Origin: Euphorbia lathyris
Lineage: Eukaryota; Streptophyta; Magnoliopsida; Malpighiales; Euphorbiaceae
Direction: 5' to 3'
Assembly (NCBI RefSeq): GCF_963576675.1
Contig: NC_088910.1
Span: 88,170,104 to 88,234,103, forward strand
Length of the DNA stretch: 64,000 nucleotides
Below the pieces are notes generated by a model that saw only the letters and a program-made list of their open reading frames with translations, was not told the origin of the DNA and did no database searches. Position 1 is the stretch's first letter. The number at the start of each line of letters is the position of its first letter. The translations under genes and the position numbers were made by a program. Below, piece after piece: positions 12,391 through 23,314 of this stretch.

Positions 12391-13787
12391 TGTTGGTCCC
12401 GTGTGATTAGTTCCAAGGGGGGTTAGGAACTAATGTAACTTTTTTTGTTTAATTGTATGCTGACTTAGTTATTTTACTAGTTGGTCAGCTCAGCTTTTGG
12501 TCAGCTTGGCCAGATATGCTATAAGACAGCTTTGGACTGATATTGACTAAAGCTGTTTTATTTATAAGTTAGATATTGACACTCTTGGAGGTCAGCGTCT
12601 AACTCAGCACTTGAAATTACTCAGAGTTAACTTTAAACAATTTTATATGCTGAGTAAATTTCACATACAACACATGCACATACATAAGTTAAGAGAGAGT
12701 TTAGAGATTACTCAGTATCACTTATCCTGGTTCGGCCTCTGCCTACGTCCAGTCCCCAGAGTCCTCCGGGCTTTTAGAATCCAATACTAAGCTCTTTAAA
12801 GGTAGAGCATAAACCAATTACAAGGCAGTTGAATATGCAAGAGTACCTTCCTCTATTCGTCTACTCAACTCCTACTAAGTGCTACAACCCAGCACCTAGA
12901 TTTCTCTACCACTGAATGTTTACAACCAAACACTCAACACAGCACTCTTAATTTTACAATTGATAAACACTTGTTCTTTTCAAGTAAAGAACACTTTAGA
13001 CGATTACAAGTAATCACTCTAGCATTTACACAAAGAATGAAAGATGGGTGTAAGATCTATTTTTGTAACTAAGTGCTTTTGTATCTTTTCTCTCTTGTAT
13101 TTTTCTCTTTTGTAATACAGCAATGATCCAAGGATTTTGATTGTCCTTATATAGGAGAAAATCTGGGATCGGATCATTTTGAAATGATATAGCCGTTAAG
13201 GTTAAAACGGCTCTTTTAGGGGACAGATTCTGGTCAGCTTCAGACTGTTCCGGCCATTCCCTTCCTCTGTATTTCTTCAGACGTCAGGCTTGTCCTCTTG
13301 CGTTTGGCTTGTCCTTTAGTGTCAGTTGTCCTTTACCAATAATCCATTGATCCATACATCTCGGAAGGTGTCTTCTGCGTATTTCCAAGGATTCAATTAT
13401 TGGTACAGAGGGGCGGTAATCATTGTCTTTTAGCTAACGACTTTTTTATGCTGTCCTGAAGAATCACTCAGCTTCTACTTCGTAAAACCTTGTCATTTAC
13501 AATTTCCAATCTGAGTGTAAGTTTAGTCAGCTCAGTTTCGTGAGACAGTTGTTGTGGGCGTGTATATCTTTGTCTTTTGATACTAAGTTTGATTCCACTC
13601 AGCTTGATACTTTAGGCTTCTATGCCGACCTCTTCCTGTCTTACTTCTTATATTTATCTTTATTTATATTTACACTCAACATTGAACAAACGGATTAGTA
13701 CAATTAAAATAAAGCACTTAAATTTAATTGTCTCTTAATCATGGATGATTTTGTCAAATCAAAATCTTGTGGAAAGGTGTTTCAACA
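12391..13787 (-). mobile_element. Solo LTR, same family and same orientation as the Sirevirus-like LTR
   Basis: 1397 bp, TGTTGGTCCCGTGTGATTAG to GTGTTTCAACA, with perfect 5-bp TSD GATAC (12386-12390 and 13788-13792). It interrupts ORF3, and the frame is intact across the site once it is removed. No internal retroelement sequence remains, which fits LTR-LTR recombination after insertion. Confidence 0.93.
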
Positions 13788-15161
13788 GATACATCCTGAG
13801 TAGGGTAGTGTCATATTGTTGATGTTGAGTGTTTGTGTGTCGGAATTGCGCAAGGGTAGATTGAGTGCATTGCAGAATCTCATTTGTCTTCACTAAGTCA
13901 GTGCCCATTTCCTCTTTATTCAGGTTGAGTAAGCGAATGGCTTCACCAATCTGTTCGATGGAACACTGAGTGGAGGAGGAGATCAGATCACGAGCTCCGG
14001 TCAGCTCAAAGGTCAGCTGGGAGAAATATTGATGGACCTCAGTAGAGGTTGCATATGTTGAGTTCACAGCTGATAAGGCATTGAGTTGACCTTGAATGGC
14101 GTTCATATGATTCACCATCATCATCTGGAGTTCAGCCAGCTTTACTATTGCCTCTTGCTTGGGCTGTTAAGATGCAAATGATGTCATGACACTCATCAAG
14201 TCTTTGAGACCTTTGATTTCGGTGAGAAGTTGAGTGACAGAGGAGATTTGTGTTGGCTCAACATGAATAGACCCAGCAACATCGGCAGTAGTTTGATGAA
14301 TATCCTGAAGCAGAGCTTGAGCTGAGTCGATAATCTTCCTACCAGACTCAGAAGCATTTAAGTAGGCATAGGATTCATCAGTTTGTGGTTCAGTGGCCGG
14401 AATCTTGTCAGCACCGGATGGAGGAGGTGTTTGGTGCTGAGAAGTGGAGGTGCCAGCTTGGTCAGCAGCTGCACTTTTAGCCATGTCAGCAGTAGGAGCT
14501 GACTGGTTGTCATTCTGCGTTGAATGAGTAGGAAGAGGTGGATCAGCAGAGTTATTGACCTGCTCAGTATCAGCCTGAAGTTGAGGAGATTTTGAAGGTT
14601 GAGGCAATTCAGAACTGACTTGAGCAGGGATTTTCTTTGCCAACTCGTTGACTTGAGCAGCAGGGACTTCGAGCACTTGCTCGGCAGAAATAGGACCCTG
14701 AGGAGCTTTGGGGTCTGCTTGTTCCTCAGCTTGAGAAACAGAGGCTTGTTTTTCCTTTATTTGGTCCGGAGTGGGCTCAGTGACAGTTGAGAAGAATTAA
14801 AACTGAAGCTTGGCCAGGTCAGTGATTGGATCTCCGAGTGGAGAGTCATCCATCAAATCAATGAGGTTGGGCTTTTGAGCCTTGCGTTTGAAACGCTTAT
14901 CCGAACCTTCCTTAGAGGATTTGGTTGGTGGAGAAGGATCAGCAGGAATAGACTCAAGAGATTCAGAGGAGGAGTTAAGGTCAGTGCCAGGGCCTTCCAC
15001 AACCTTTTCCTTCACTGGTGACTCAGCATGATGCTCAGCTTGGTCAACATCAACTGGTTTACTTTGGTCAACATCGGCTGGTTTACTTTGCTCACCATCA
15101 CCCAACTTATTAGCTTGAGACTGACCTCCGGTATTATCCAGTTCTTCCTCCTGGTCAGTAG

Positions 15162-16493
15162 TGTTGAAACACCTTTCCACATGATTTTGATTTGACAAAA
15201 TTATTCATGTTAATGATGAAAAATATTCTAAACACATTAAAATTAAATGCTTTGATTTATTCATACTAATGTGTTTGTTCAATGTTGAGTTATTTGATTT
15301 ATAAGACATTAAGATAAAAAGCCTAAAGGCCCATAAGTGGAAGTCAAACCCAAGTCAACAGATCAAGACCTCACGGCCCATGAAGACAAAACGCAGTCGT
15401 TCTAAGTAAAACGCCAGCCCAGCATGAAGAAGGATTGAGAAGCCTTCTACCAATAGCTTCAAGATGAAGCTGCTGAGTTGAACGACAAGAAGTACAAGTC
15501 AGCGGCAGAACAGAATTAACATAGAGACAAAGCATTTCTACTTTGGGTAAAGCTCAAAAGGCGCAGGAAGCTTTCTGGAAGACTTTGCCATAAATGTGGG
15601 AACATTCTGTTTCATCTGACGAAAAGCTGCTGAGCACTGGCGAGGACAGAAGATACAAGAATATGATTGGCCAAGGACGCTGAGCACGTACTGAGTGAAA
15701 GCGACAGGAAGCCGTTTGCCTCTAACGGTTATTTCGAAATTCGAAATCACCGGTGCTTGAAGTGTCACTATAAATAGGCCTTTCAAATGCTTCATTCCAT
15801 GCAGATCTTCAATTAAGTCGAAACGCTGACCAAATTGATACTTGAAGTTCTATGAGAAAAGCAAAGCAAATCTTACACCAATTCCAATCTTGTGTAAAAG
15901 TCTAGAGTGATTTCATTCATATAAAGTGTCTTAGCAATTGTTGTTTAGGACAAACACTTATCATTTCTATAAGTATAGAAAGGAGAAGATGAGTACTCGG
16001 TTATAATACTCAGCGATATTAATAGGAGTGAGTAGAGGAATAGAGGAAAGTACTCTTGTATACTCAGCTTCTGTTGTAAAAGGTTTCGTGCTCTACCTTT
16101 AAAGAGCTCAGTAGAGGATTCAAAAAGCTCGGAACGAGTTCCGGGGACTGGACGTAGGTGGAGAGGCCGAACCAGGATATGTCTGCTGAGTAACACATTT
16201 CTAACCCTTAACTCTTTATATATTGCTTGCTATAAAACTGACCAAGTAACGAACTCACGCTGAGTTAGGTGCATTGAGAAGCTGAGTTCAGGAATAGACT
16301 CAAGTGCTATCTCCTGACTCAAGAAAAGAAACAGACTTAGTCACCAGTTGACTAAGCTTATGTCTTAAACTACTCAGCACTGCTGTGTAAACCTTTTCCT
16401 AAAGAAAAGAAGTCAGCCTTAAAGGACAATTTTTTTGAATAGTTCCTATCCCCCCCCTTGGAACTAATCTTGTCACATTACACGGGACCAACA
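15162..16493 (+). mobile_element. Solo LTR, related family, opposite orientation
   Basis: 1332 bp, TGTTGAAACACCTTTCCACA at the left and CACGGGACCAACA at the right, so it is inverted relative to the host LTRs. The flanking 5-mers are AGTAG (15157-15161) and ATTAG (16494-16498), a TSD with one mismatch. It interrupts ORF3 without shifting the frame. Its interior is more diverged from the host LTR than the ends, so it belongs to another subfamily or is older. Confidence 0.88.
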
Positions 16494-17864
16494 ATTAGGA
16501 GTCTTCTCAAGGTCAATTTCTTGACTCCGCACAAAGTGTGATTCAGGAGTAATCACGAAGTCAAGTGGGTTAGCTTCGATCGGCGTCAACCCAGAGGTTT
16601 TCTTCCTCTTCAGAGGCATTTCAGGGGTTTCCTCACTTTCTTCCTCAGGCTCAACTTGCCTTTTCTGTTTATCTGCTGACTTGGGTTCCCCTTGAGCTTG
16701 CTCAGCAGCAGCTTTCTTCGCACTGGAAATTATCCGAATCTTCTTCGGAGTTGTGTTAATATCTCTTGCGGACTGATCAGCTTTCCGCTTCTTATCTTGC
16801 CTAGTTCGGCCAGCGGGTTCCTTTTCAACCATTATCTTCTTCCCTTTCTTGGTCGGCACATCCTGTGCTTCTTCAACCATATTATCCCCTTCTTCATTTT
16901 CCTCTTCAACTGCTGCCCCCTTTCCTTTCTTAGGCTTAATGGGTTGGTTATAGGCTAAGTCGAACAGCAGTGCCGCTGTGATTTCCGTACCCCAAATCTC
17001 AATTTCTTTGACTAAGCTCACCTGGTGGTCCTGAAGAATTTTTGTGATGAGGGAGTCCATCCTGAGTTTCCCTGTACTTTGTTGGAATGCGCCGATAAGG
17101 AAGACGGGCATGTTGAGTGGTTGGTAGGTCAGCATGTGCCAAATGAAGCACTGCTCAAAATTGGAAGCTGGGGAGAAGGCGTTGATCTTAGGGAATAGGA
17201 AGTTGGTCAGGATGTAATGAGCCATTTTCTGAGGCTGGCCCATGAACGTACTGGCTATTTCTCCTTTATGGTCCTTGGGTTTACAGAACTCAATAGGGTA
17301 ATCGATTCGTGAGTAGTCGTTTGTGGTTCTGAGTTCTGAACCTTTGTCCGTCAGTTTTAATAGTTTAGCAAGATAGGACGAAGTGATCGTGATGTCCTTG
17401 CCCTTGACTTTGGTGACTAAGTGGTCAACATCATCTTCGGCAACTCTGAGGTTCGTATAGAATTCCCTTACTAACTGAGGATAGGTGGTACCGGGGAGAG
17501 AAAAGAGTTCGGTCCAGCCATTTTTGGAGATCCATTCACAAAAGGGTTTCTCAGCCGTTACAAAACCTGGGGAGAACCAACGGCAACGGACAACCTCACA
17601 TTTCTGTATGTTTTTGTATACGTGGAGGAATTCCTTCTCCTTAGGTTGCTTGCTCTTCTTCTTTTTCTATTTCTTTGACGGAGTTGCTTGGTCAACTTGA
17701 GGATTTTTGCTTAGAGTGCTGACCTTAGATTGGTCATGCTGACCATGTCCTTGAGACTCAGTTGAAGTCTCCTCATAGTCCTGCTCAGCAGGAGACGAAG
17801 GATTTTCATCGGAGAGATTGTCGTCGTAATCGGCACCGGAGATGTTCTGAGAATCGTTAGACAT

Positions 17865-18371
17865 GATTCTTTGAGAGAGTTTGAGAGGATTTGGGAGTTG
17901 AGAGAAGGAGAGAAATTGAATGCCAAAGATTTCAAGTGTAAGGAGAGTTTAGTGGGAAATCTTCCACTATTTATAGTCGTTTTGGGTTGATCTGATAGGT
18001 CGGAATGGCGGTTTCACCTCGAGTTGATCAATCGACCGTTATCCCTGGCATTTATGACACATTCGGCGTATGTGTTTTCTAATTATTGCGCTTACGTCAT
18101 CCTAGGTGGCTACTTAATGCGCATGCTAGCATTTATTGTGCAACTGGTTTCACTCAGTATCTAGAAAACTAAACGTTTTTTACTTTCTGAATGCTAAGTT
18201 TTACGTAGAAGAAATATTTGTATGCTTAGTAACTCAGCTTATGATAATCACTCAGTATGTATGTCTACTCAGCATGAGGTGATTTAATGTGATTCATATT
18301 AGCTCAGCGTGCAATAGTTACTAATCACTCAGCATGTAAAAATCACTCAATATTTATTTAAGCACAGAAAA
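17865..18371 (-). other. Spacer between pol and ORF3 of the Sirevirus-like element
   Basis: About 500 bp without coding potential. Dense CTCAG/CAGC motifs lie at 18215-18345. The part next to ORF3 holds the TATA box and a leader-like C/T-rich stretch. Confidence 0.55.
17967..17976 (-). promoter_or_regulatory. TATA box upstream of ORF3
   Basis: CTATAAATAG on the - strand, about 103 bp upstream of the ORF3 ATG and about 395 bp downstream of the RNase H stop. It matches the plant TATA consensus. A pyrimidine-rich stretch (TTTCTCTCCTTCTCTCAAC, about 17915-17895) follows, as in plant 5' leaders. This suggests that ORF3 is, or was, transcribed separately from gag-pol. Confidence 0.5.
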
Positions 18372-20543
18372 CTATTGAAGAGGATTAGACATACTGATAG
18401 CTTCCCTTAGTATGTTAAATTGCTCACGAGCTAAGGGCTTTGTGAAGATATCTGCAAGCTGTTCATCGGTTGGTACATAGGTCAGGTTGATCTCACCTTT
18501 GAGTACATGGTCTCTAATGAAGTGATGCTGAATGCTGACATGCTTCATCCTGCTGTGTTGGATTGGATTTTTGGATAAGTCAATGGCACTCTTGTTGTCG
18601 CATTTGACTTCGATTGTTTCAGTTTGTACTCCATAATCCTCCAGCTGTTGCTTAATCCATAGGACTTGTGCCACACAGCTTCCAGCAGCAATGTACTCAG
18701 CTTCAGTTGTTGACAGGGCCACTGACGATTGCTTCTTACTGAACCAAGACACTAGACAGCTTCCAAGGAAGTGACATCCTCCTGAAGTACTCTTACGTTC
18801 TAGCTTATCTCGTCCATAGTCAGCGTCAGTGTATCCAATGAGTGTGAAGTCATTTGTATTTGGATACCATAAACCTGCATTAACTAAGCTCTGCAAATAT
18901 CTAAAAATTCTTTTCATAGCTATATAGTGAGATTCTTTGGGGTCAGCTTGATATCTTGCGCAATAACATACTGAGTACTGAATGTCAGACCTACTAGCAG
19001 TTAGATAAAGTAGAGAGCCAATCATACCTCGATATAACTTGCTGTCTACTGAATTACCTTTCTCGTCAGCGCAAAGGACAGTGTGAGTACCCATTGGGGT
19101 AGATATGGGCTTACACTCTTCCATATCAAATTTCTTTAATATTTCTTTGGCATACTTGGTCTGACTAATGAAGATGCCATTCTTCCCTTGCTTAATTTGA
19201 AGTCCGAGGAAGAAGTTGAGTTCGCCCATCATTGACATCTCAAACTCAGTTTGCATCTGTTTGCTAAATTCTTTGCACATAGATTCATTAGTAGCACCAA
19301 AGATAATATCATCTATGTAAATTTGTGCCAGCAGGGTATCTTTACCCTTTTTCTTAATAAATAAGGTTGTGTCAGCTTTACCTCTGACATAGTTCCTGGT
19401 CAGCGAGAAACTGGTCAATCTTTCGTACCAGGCACGCGGTGCTTGCTTCAGGCCGTACAGGGCCTTCTTGAGTTTATAAACGTGGTTTGGAAATTTTGGA
19501 TCTTCAAACCCAGGAGGTTGACTAACATATACCTCTTCGTTTATAACTCCATTAAGAAATGCACTCTTGACATCCATTTGAAATAGTTTGAAGTTCATGA
19601 AACTAGCATATGCACATAATATTCGTATAGCCTCTAACCTAGCAACGGGAGCAAAGGTCTCACCATAGTCAATGCCTTCTTGCTGACTATAGCATTGAGC
19701 TACAAGTCGGGCTTTGTTCCTGACTACATTACCTTGTTCGTCTAGCTTATTTCTAAAGACCCACTTAGTTCCTATGGTCTTTTGATTCCTAGGTTTTGGT
19801 ACTAAATCCCATACCTCATTTCTCTTGAATTGATCAAGCTCTTCTTGCATAGTGTTGATCCAGAATTCGTCGTGCTCAGCTTCGGTGAAGTTCTTTGGTT
19901 CATGGACTGAGACGAACGCAACATTGCTAAGATATCTCCTGAGTTGATTTCTAGTCATCAGATTGTTCTCAGCAGCATCAAGAATGGACTTCTCCGAGTG
20001 TCCTCTTGGAATTTTGATCTCTTTGGGTAGTGTTGAGTTATCAGGAGCAGGTGTTTCAACAATCTCTACAGTTTTAGATTGGTCAGCAAAGGTAATCTCA
20101 AGTTCGTTTTTACCTTTGGTCAGCCCGTGCGGTAATGACTCAGCGGCTCCATTTTGGTCAGCGGAAGCTGAGCATGGGTCATCTTCGGCAGACTGACTTG
20201 ACTTTCCTATAGGGCCAGTTTCATCAAACTTGATATGGACAGACTCTTCTACGACTTGAGTTCGTTTATTGAACACCCTATATGCTTTACTCTTAGTTGA
20301 GTACCTTAGAAAGATTGCTTCGTCAGCTTTAGAATCAAATTTGGCAAGGTTGTCTTTCGTATTGAGTATAAAACATTTACAACCAAAGGCACGAAAGTAT
20401 CCAATATTGGGCTTTCGTCCTTTCCAAAGTTCATAGGGGGTTTTCTTAAGAATAGGTCTAACTAAAGCCCTATTGAGTATATAGCATGCTGTGTTGACAG
20501 CTTCACCCCAGAAATACTTTGGAAGCCTATTCTCACTTAGCAT
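18372..20543 (-). pseudogene. Copia pol 3' part: end of integrase, reverse transcriptase and RNase H (open for 723 residues)
   Basis: An uninterrupted 723-residue frame. It begins in the integrase C-terminal half ([35 protein letters not shown]) and continues to the RT ([50 protein letters not shown], active-site YIDDIIFG) and copia RNase H ([22 protein letters not shown]). All visible RT and RNase H catalytic acids are present. It is in the same frame as the upstream integrase part but separated from it by stops at about 20577 and 20592. Called a pseudogene because the polyprotein upstream is broken. The well-preserved C-terminal half suggests recent insertion. Confidence 0.93.
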
Positions 20544-21806
20544 TGTCCTCGCTATTTTGACTAATGTTCTGTTCTTCCTTTAAACTACCCCATTTTATTG
20601 AGGAGTCCTGGGAGCAGAGAAATTATGGTCAATGCCGCTGACTTCACAGAATTCATCAAACTGTTGGTTTTTGAATTCTCCGCCATTATCACTACGGATG
20701 TGAGCTAATTTTAAATCTTTGTCATTTTCAAGTTTTCTGATCAGTGTTGAGAACATCTCAAAAGCTTCATCTTTGCTACTCAGCAAGATGACCTAAGTAT
20801 ACTGAGAGAAATCATCTACAATGACCAAGGAAAATCTCTTACCACCCAAGCTGAGTGGTTGGACAGGTCCGAGAAGATCCAAGTGTAGTAATTCCAATGG
20901 ACGCTTGGTTGAGACAATATTATTACTTTGAAAAAACTTTTTGGTTTGTTTACCTTGCTGACAAGCATTGCATAATTGATCTTTCTCAAATCTAAGTTTG
21001 GGCAAACCCTCAACTAGTTGCTTTCTTGCTAATTTGGCAAGGAGGTCCATGCTTACATGACCAAGTCTCATATGCCATAGCCAGGAATTGTCTTCCTTTA
21101 ACACTAAGCATATATTTTTTGAAAATTTCTTTTCTAAACTCAACATGAACACATTGTCAACACGAGTGGCAGTTAAAATCAAATCATTTGTTTTTCCCTC
21201 GAGTATCCAACACTCAGTGGCATCAAATACAACCTTTCTACCACTGTCACACAGCTGAGCTACGCTCAGTAGGTTATATTTGAGACCCCTGACTAAGGAG
21301 ACTGACTCAATAGTAGGGTTTCCTCCGATATTACCTGATCCTACTATCTTACCCTTTTTGTTGTCTCCGAAGCTTACACTTCCACCTCGTTTATGCGCAA
21401 GTGTGATGAACTGAGTTTCATCACCAGTCATATGCCTCGAGCATGCACTGTCAATATACCAAAGCTTTGACTTCTCCGCGCATCTCAAGCTCACCTGCAA
21501 TTTGAACTATTCATCTTTATGTACCCAATTCTTTTTGGGTCCTCGTTGGTTAGAATGAACAGGTGACACATCATTTTTTATTTTGTGACGGAATACATTT
21601 ATGGTGTGGCCATCTTTACCACAATAGTCACAAAAGATTACCTTATGAGGGTATTTCCTCTTTTGGTCAGCACGATGGTGCTGAGCATACCAACACACCT
21701 TTATAGTGTGTCCTCTCTTTCCACAACAGTCACACTGACTGTTCTACTGAGTGTACTGTCGATGCTGACCAGTACCTTGATACTCAGCATTTGGATAGAA
21801 CCTTTT
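20544..21806 (-). pseudogene. Copia pol 5' part: zinc knuckles, protease, pre-integrase and integrase core
   Basis: In one frame, in order: CCHC knuckles (CDCCGKRGHTIKVC intact; CDYCGKDGHTINVF with the final Cys replaced by Phe), a stop at 21507, protease (WYIDSACSRHMTG, with DSA where DSG is usual), pre-integrase (LWHMRLGH ... CNACQQGK), and integrase core with HLDLLG and RSDNGGEF. Stops lie at 21507, 20793, 20592 and 20577. The last stop replaces the codon that should encode the Glu of the DDE triad, just before RKNRTL. A frame change relative to gag lies near 21806. Non-functional. Confidence 0.9.
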
Positions 21807-21807
21807 C

Positions 21808-23250
21808 TTAGCCGATGTACTCAGCTGGTTCTGTATAGATGTGATGTCCTTTCTCAGTTTCTTGGAATCTGATTGGACTTCTGAGACAAACCGATGCATG
21901 ATTTTTTAGATTTTCATCTTGCCTGGTGTTGTCCTGGAGCAGATGTCGGAGGTCACTCAGTTTGACCTCCTCAATCTCATCACATCGCCTGCTAAGTGCC
22001 TTTATTTTCTTGTTACACTTTTTGGTCAGTGTATATAGATCACTCAGGGCGTTAACCATTTCATTTCTAAGCAAGAGAAGAGATGTTACCTCATTGGAGT
22101 GTTCCTCTTGGTCAGATTCATCTGAGAGGCCAGCTTGCTCAGATTGGCATTAGTCAGCAGATTCATCAGCCATAACACTTATGTTTGCTGACTCCGTGGC
22201 ATCAGCTTCTGATGAGGTTGACTCATCACTGTCACTCCATGTTGCCACCATTGCTTTTCTGCTGCCTTTCTTTTCTTTCTTTAGAGTGGGACAACTTGAT
22301 TTAATATGCCCAGTTTGATGGCATTCAAAGCATGTGACAGGCTTCGAGCTGTCCTTTTTGTATTTGCTGTCGCTGGGCTCAGCTTTGTATTTATCGCTTC
22401 TTCTGAATGGCCTTTTGCTGTTCTTATCGTTCTTTCTGAACAGCTTCTTCACCTTTCTTGTGAACATGGCCATCTCCTCATCATCTGATGAGTCAGCTTC
22501 TGTTGAGTCAGCTTTCATGACAAGAGATTTTTGCTTCTTGTCCTCTGACTTTTCTTTAGCTTCAAAGTTCTTCATTGAGATCTCGTGGGTCAGCAGAGAT
22601 CCAATCAGCTCATCATATTTGTATGTGGTCAAGTCCTGAGCCTCTTCCACAATTGTCTTCTTAGCTTGCCAGCTCTTGGGTAGACTTCTCAAGATTTTCT
22701 TCACATGCTCTTCTTCTGTGAAGTTCTTGCCGAGTCTTTTCAGCTCATTTATGATGTTGGTGAATCTTGCATTCATTTCAGAGATTTCTTCATTGTCATT
22801 CATCTCGAACAGCTCGTATAGCCTCATGTGTTGGTTCACCTTTGATTCCTTGACCTTGCTAGTACCTTTATAGGTCACTTCCAGCTTCTTCCATATTTCT
22901 TGTGCTGACTCACAACCTGAAATTTTGTTGTACTCTGCAGCATCTAACGCACAGTGAAGCATATTGATAGCCGAAGCATTATTTTGCAGTTTTCTAAGGT
23001 CATCCTCTGACCACTCAGTTTCACTCTTAACAAATTTCTCGTTGTTTACCATTTTGTAAGGCACAAATGGGCCTTGAACTATTGTAAGCCACGCACTCAT
23101 GTTTGTAGCGTGAATAAAAATTTTCATCCTATTCTTCCAAAATGTATAATTTGATCCGAAGAACAAGGGAGGCCGACTAATAGATAATCCCTCGGGGAGT
23201 ATCTGTGTTGTTTGATTTCCAGGAAGAAAAAGAGTGTTGTTCTCAGCCAT
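21808..23250 (-). pseudogene. Copia gag of the Sirevirus-like element
   Basis: A 366-residue open frame from ATG 23250: a UBN2-type gag core (ISRPPLFFGSNYTFWKNRM, WKKLEVTYKGTSKVKESKVN, EEEHVKKILRSLP) and a CX2CX4HX4C knuckle (CFECHQTGHIKSSC), then an acidic Ser/Asp-rich tail. A TAA at 22150 interrupts it. The same frame continues to 21808 with a coiled-coil-like stretch (NEMVNALSDLYTLTKKCNKK). The start lies 50 bp inside the primer-binding site, a normal leader length for this group. Confidence 0.9.
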
Positions 23251-23300
23251 TTACAGGGATCAGCTCAAGATAGTTTTATCTTTGAGTAGTGAGCTACTGA

Positions 23301-23313
23301 GCTCTGATACCAC
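23301..23313 (-). promoter_or_regulatory. Primer-binding site of the Sirevirus-like element
   Basis: On the - strand TGGTATCAGAGC follows the 5' LTR after two bases. It is complementary to the 3' end of plant initiator tRNA-Met, the primer used by most plant copia elements. This fixes the element orientation as - strand. Confidence 0.92.
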
Positions 23314-23314
23314 T

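Larger units (their letters stand above)
11955..17864 (-). pseudogene. Third ORF of the Sirevirus-like element, downstream of pol, 1057 codons after removing two solo LTRs
   Basis: Starts at ATG 17864 and ends at TAG 11955-11957. Removing the solo LTRs with one TSD copy each leaves 3171 nt, exactly 1057 codons, all in one frame. Four internal stops remain (about 17667, 14797, 14167 and 12126). Regions in order: an acidic Ser/Asp/Glu N-terminus (about 65 residues); a folded region of about 170 residues (WISKNGWTELFSLPGTTYPQ, FYTNLRV) that resembles the 'putative plant transposon protein' family; a Lys-rich part with several NLS-like clusters (DKKRKADQ, PLKRKKTS); a Glu/Gln/Pro-rich middle; and a Gln/Leu-rich C-terminus that looks coiled-coil. 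It sits where Sireviruses carry a so-called env-like gene, but I see no signal peptide or membrane segment. Function unknown; a nuclear or chromatin-bound protein is my inference. Confidence 0.8.

Noticed and set aside
11955..17864. Calling the third ORF an envelope gene
   Set aside because: Position matches the env-like ORF of Sireviruses, but no signal peptide, membrane segment or surface-protein features are visible; basic and coiled-coil regions dominate.
18372..20543. An intact host gene of 723 residues
   Set aside because: It is the RT/RNase H part of the copia polyprotein, lacks its own start and is preceded in frame by stops.
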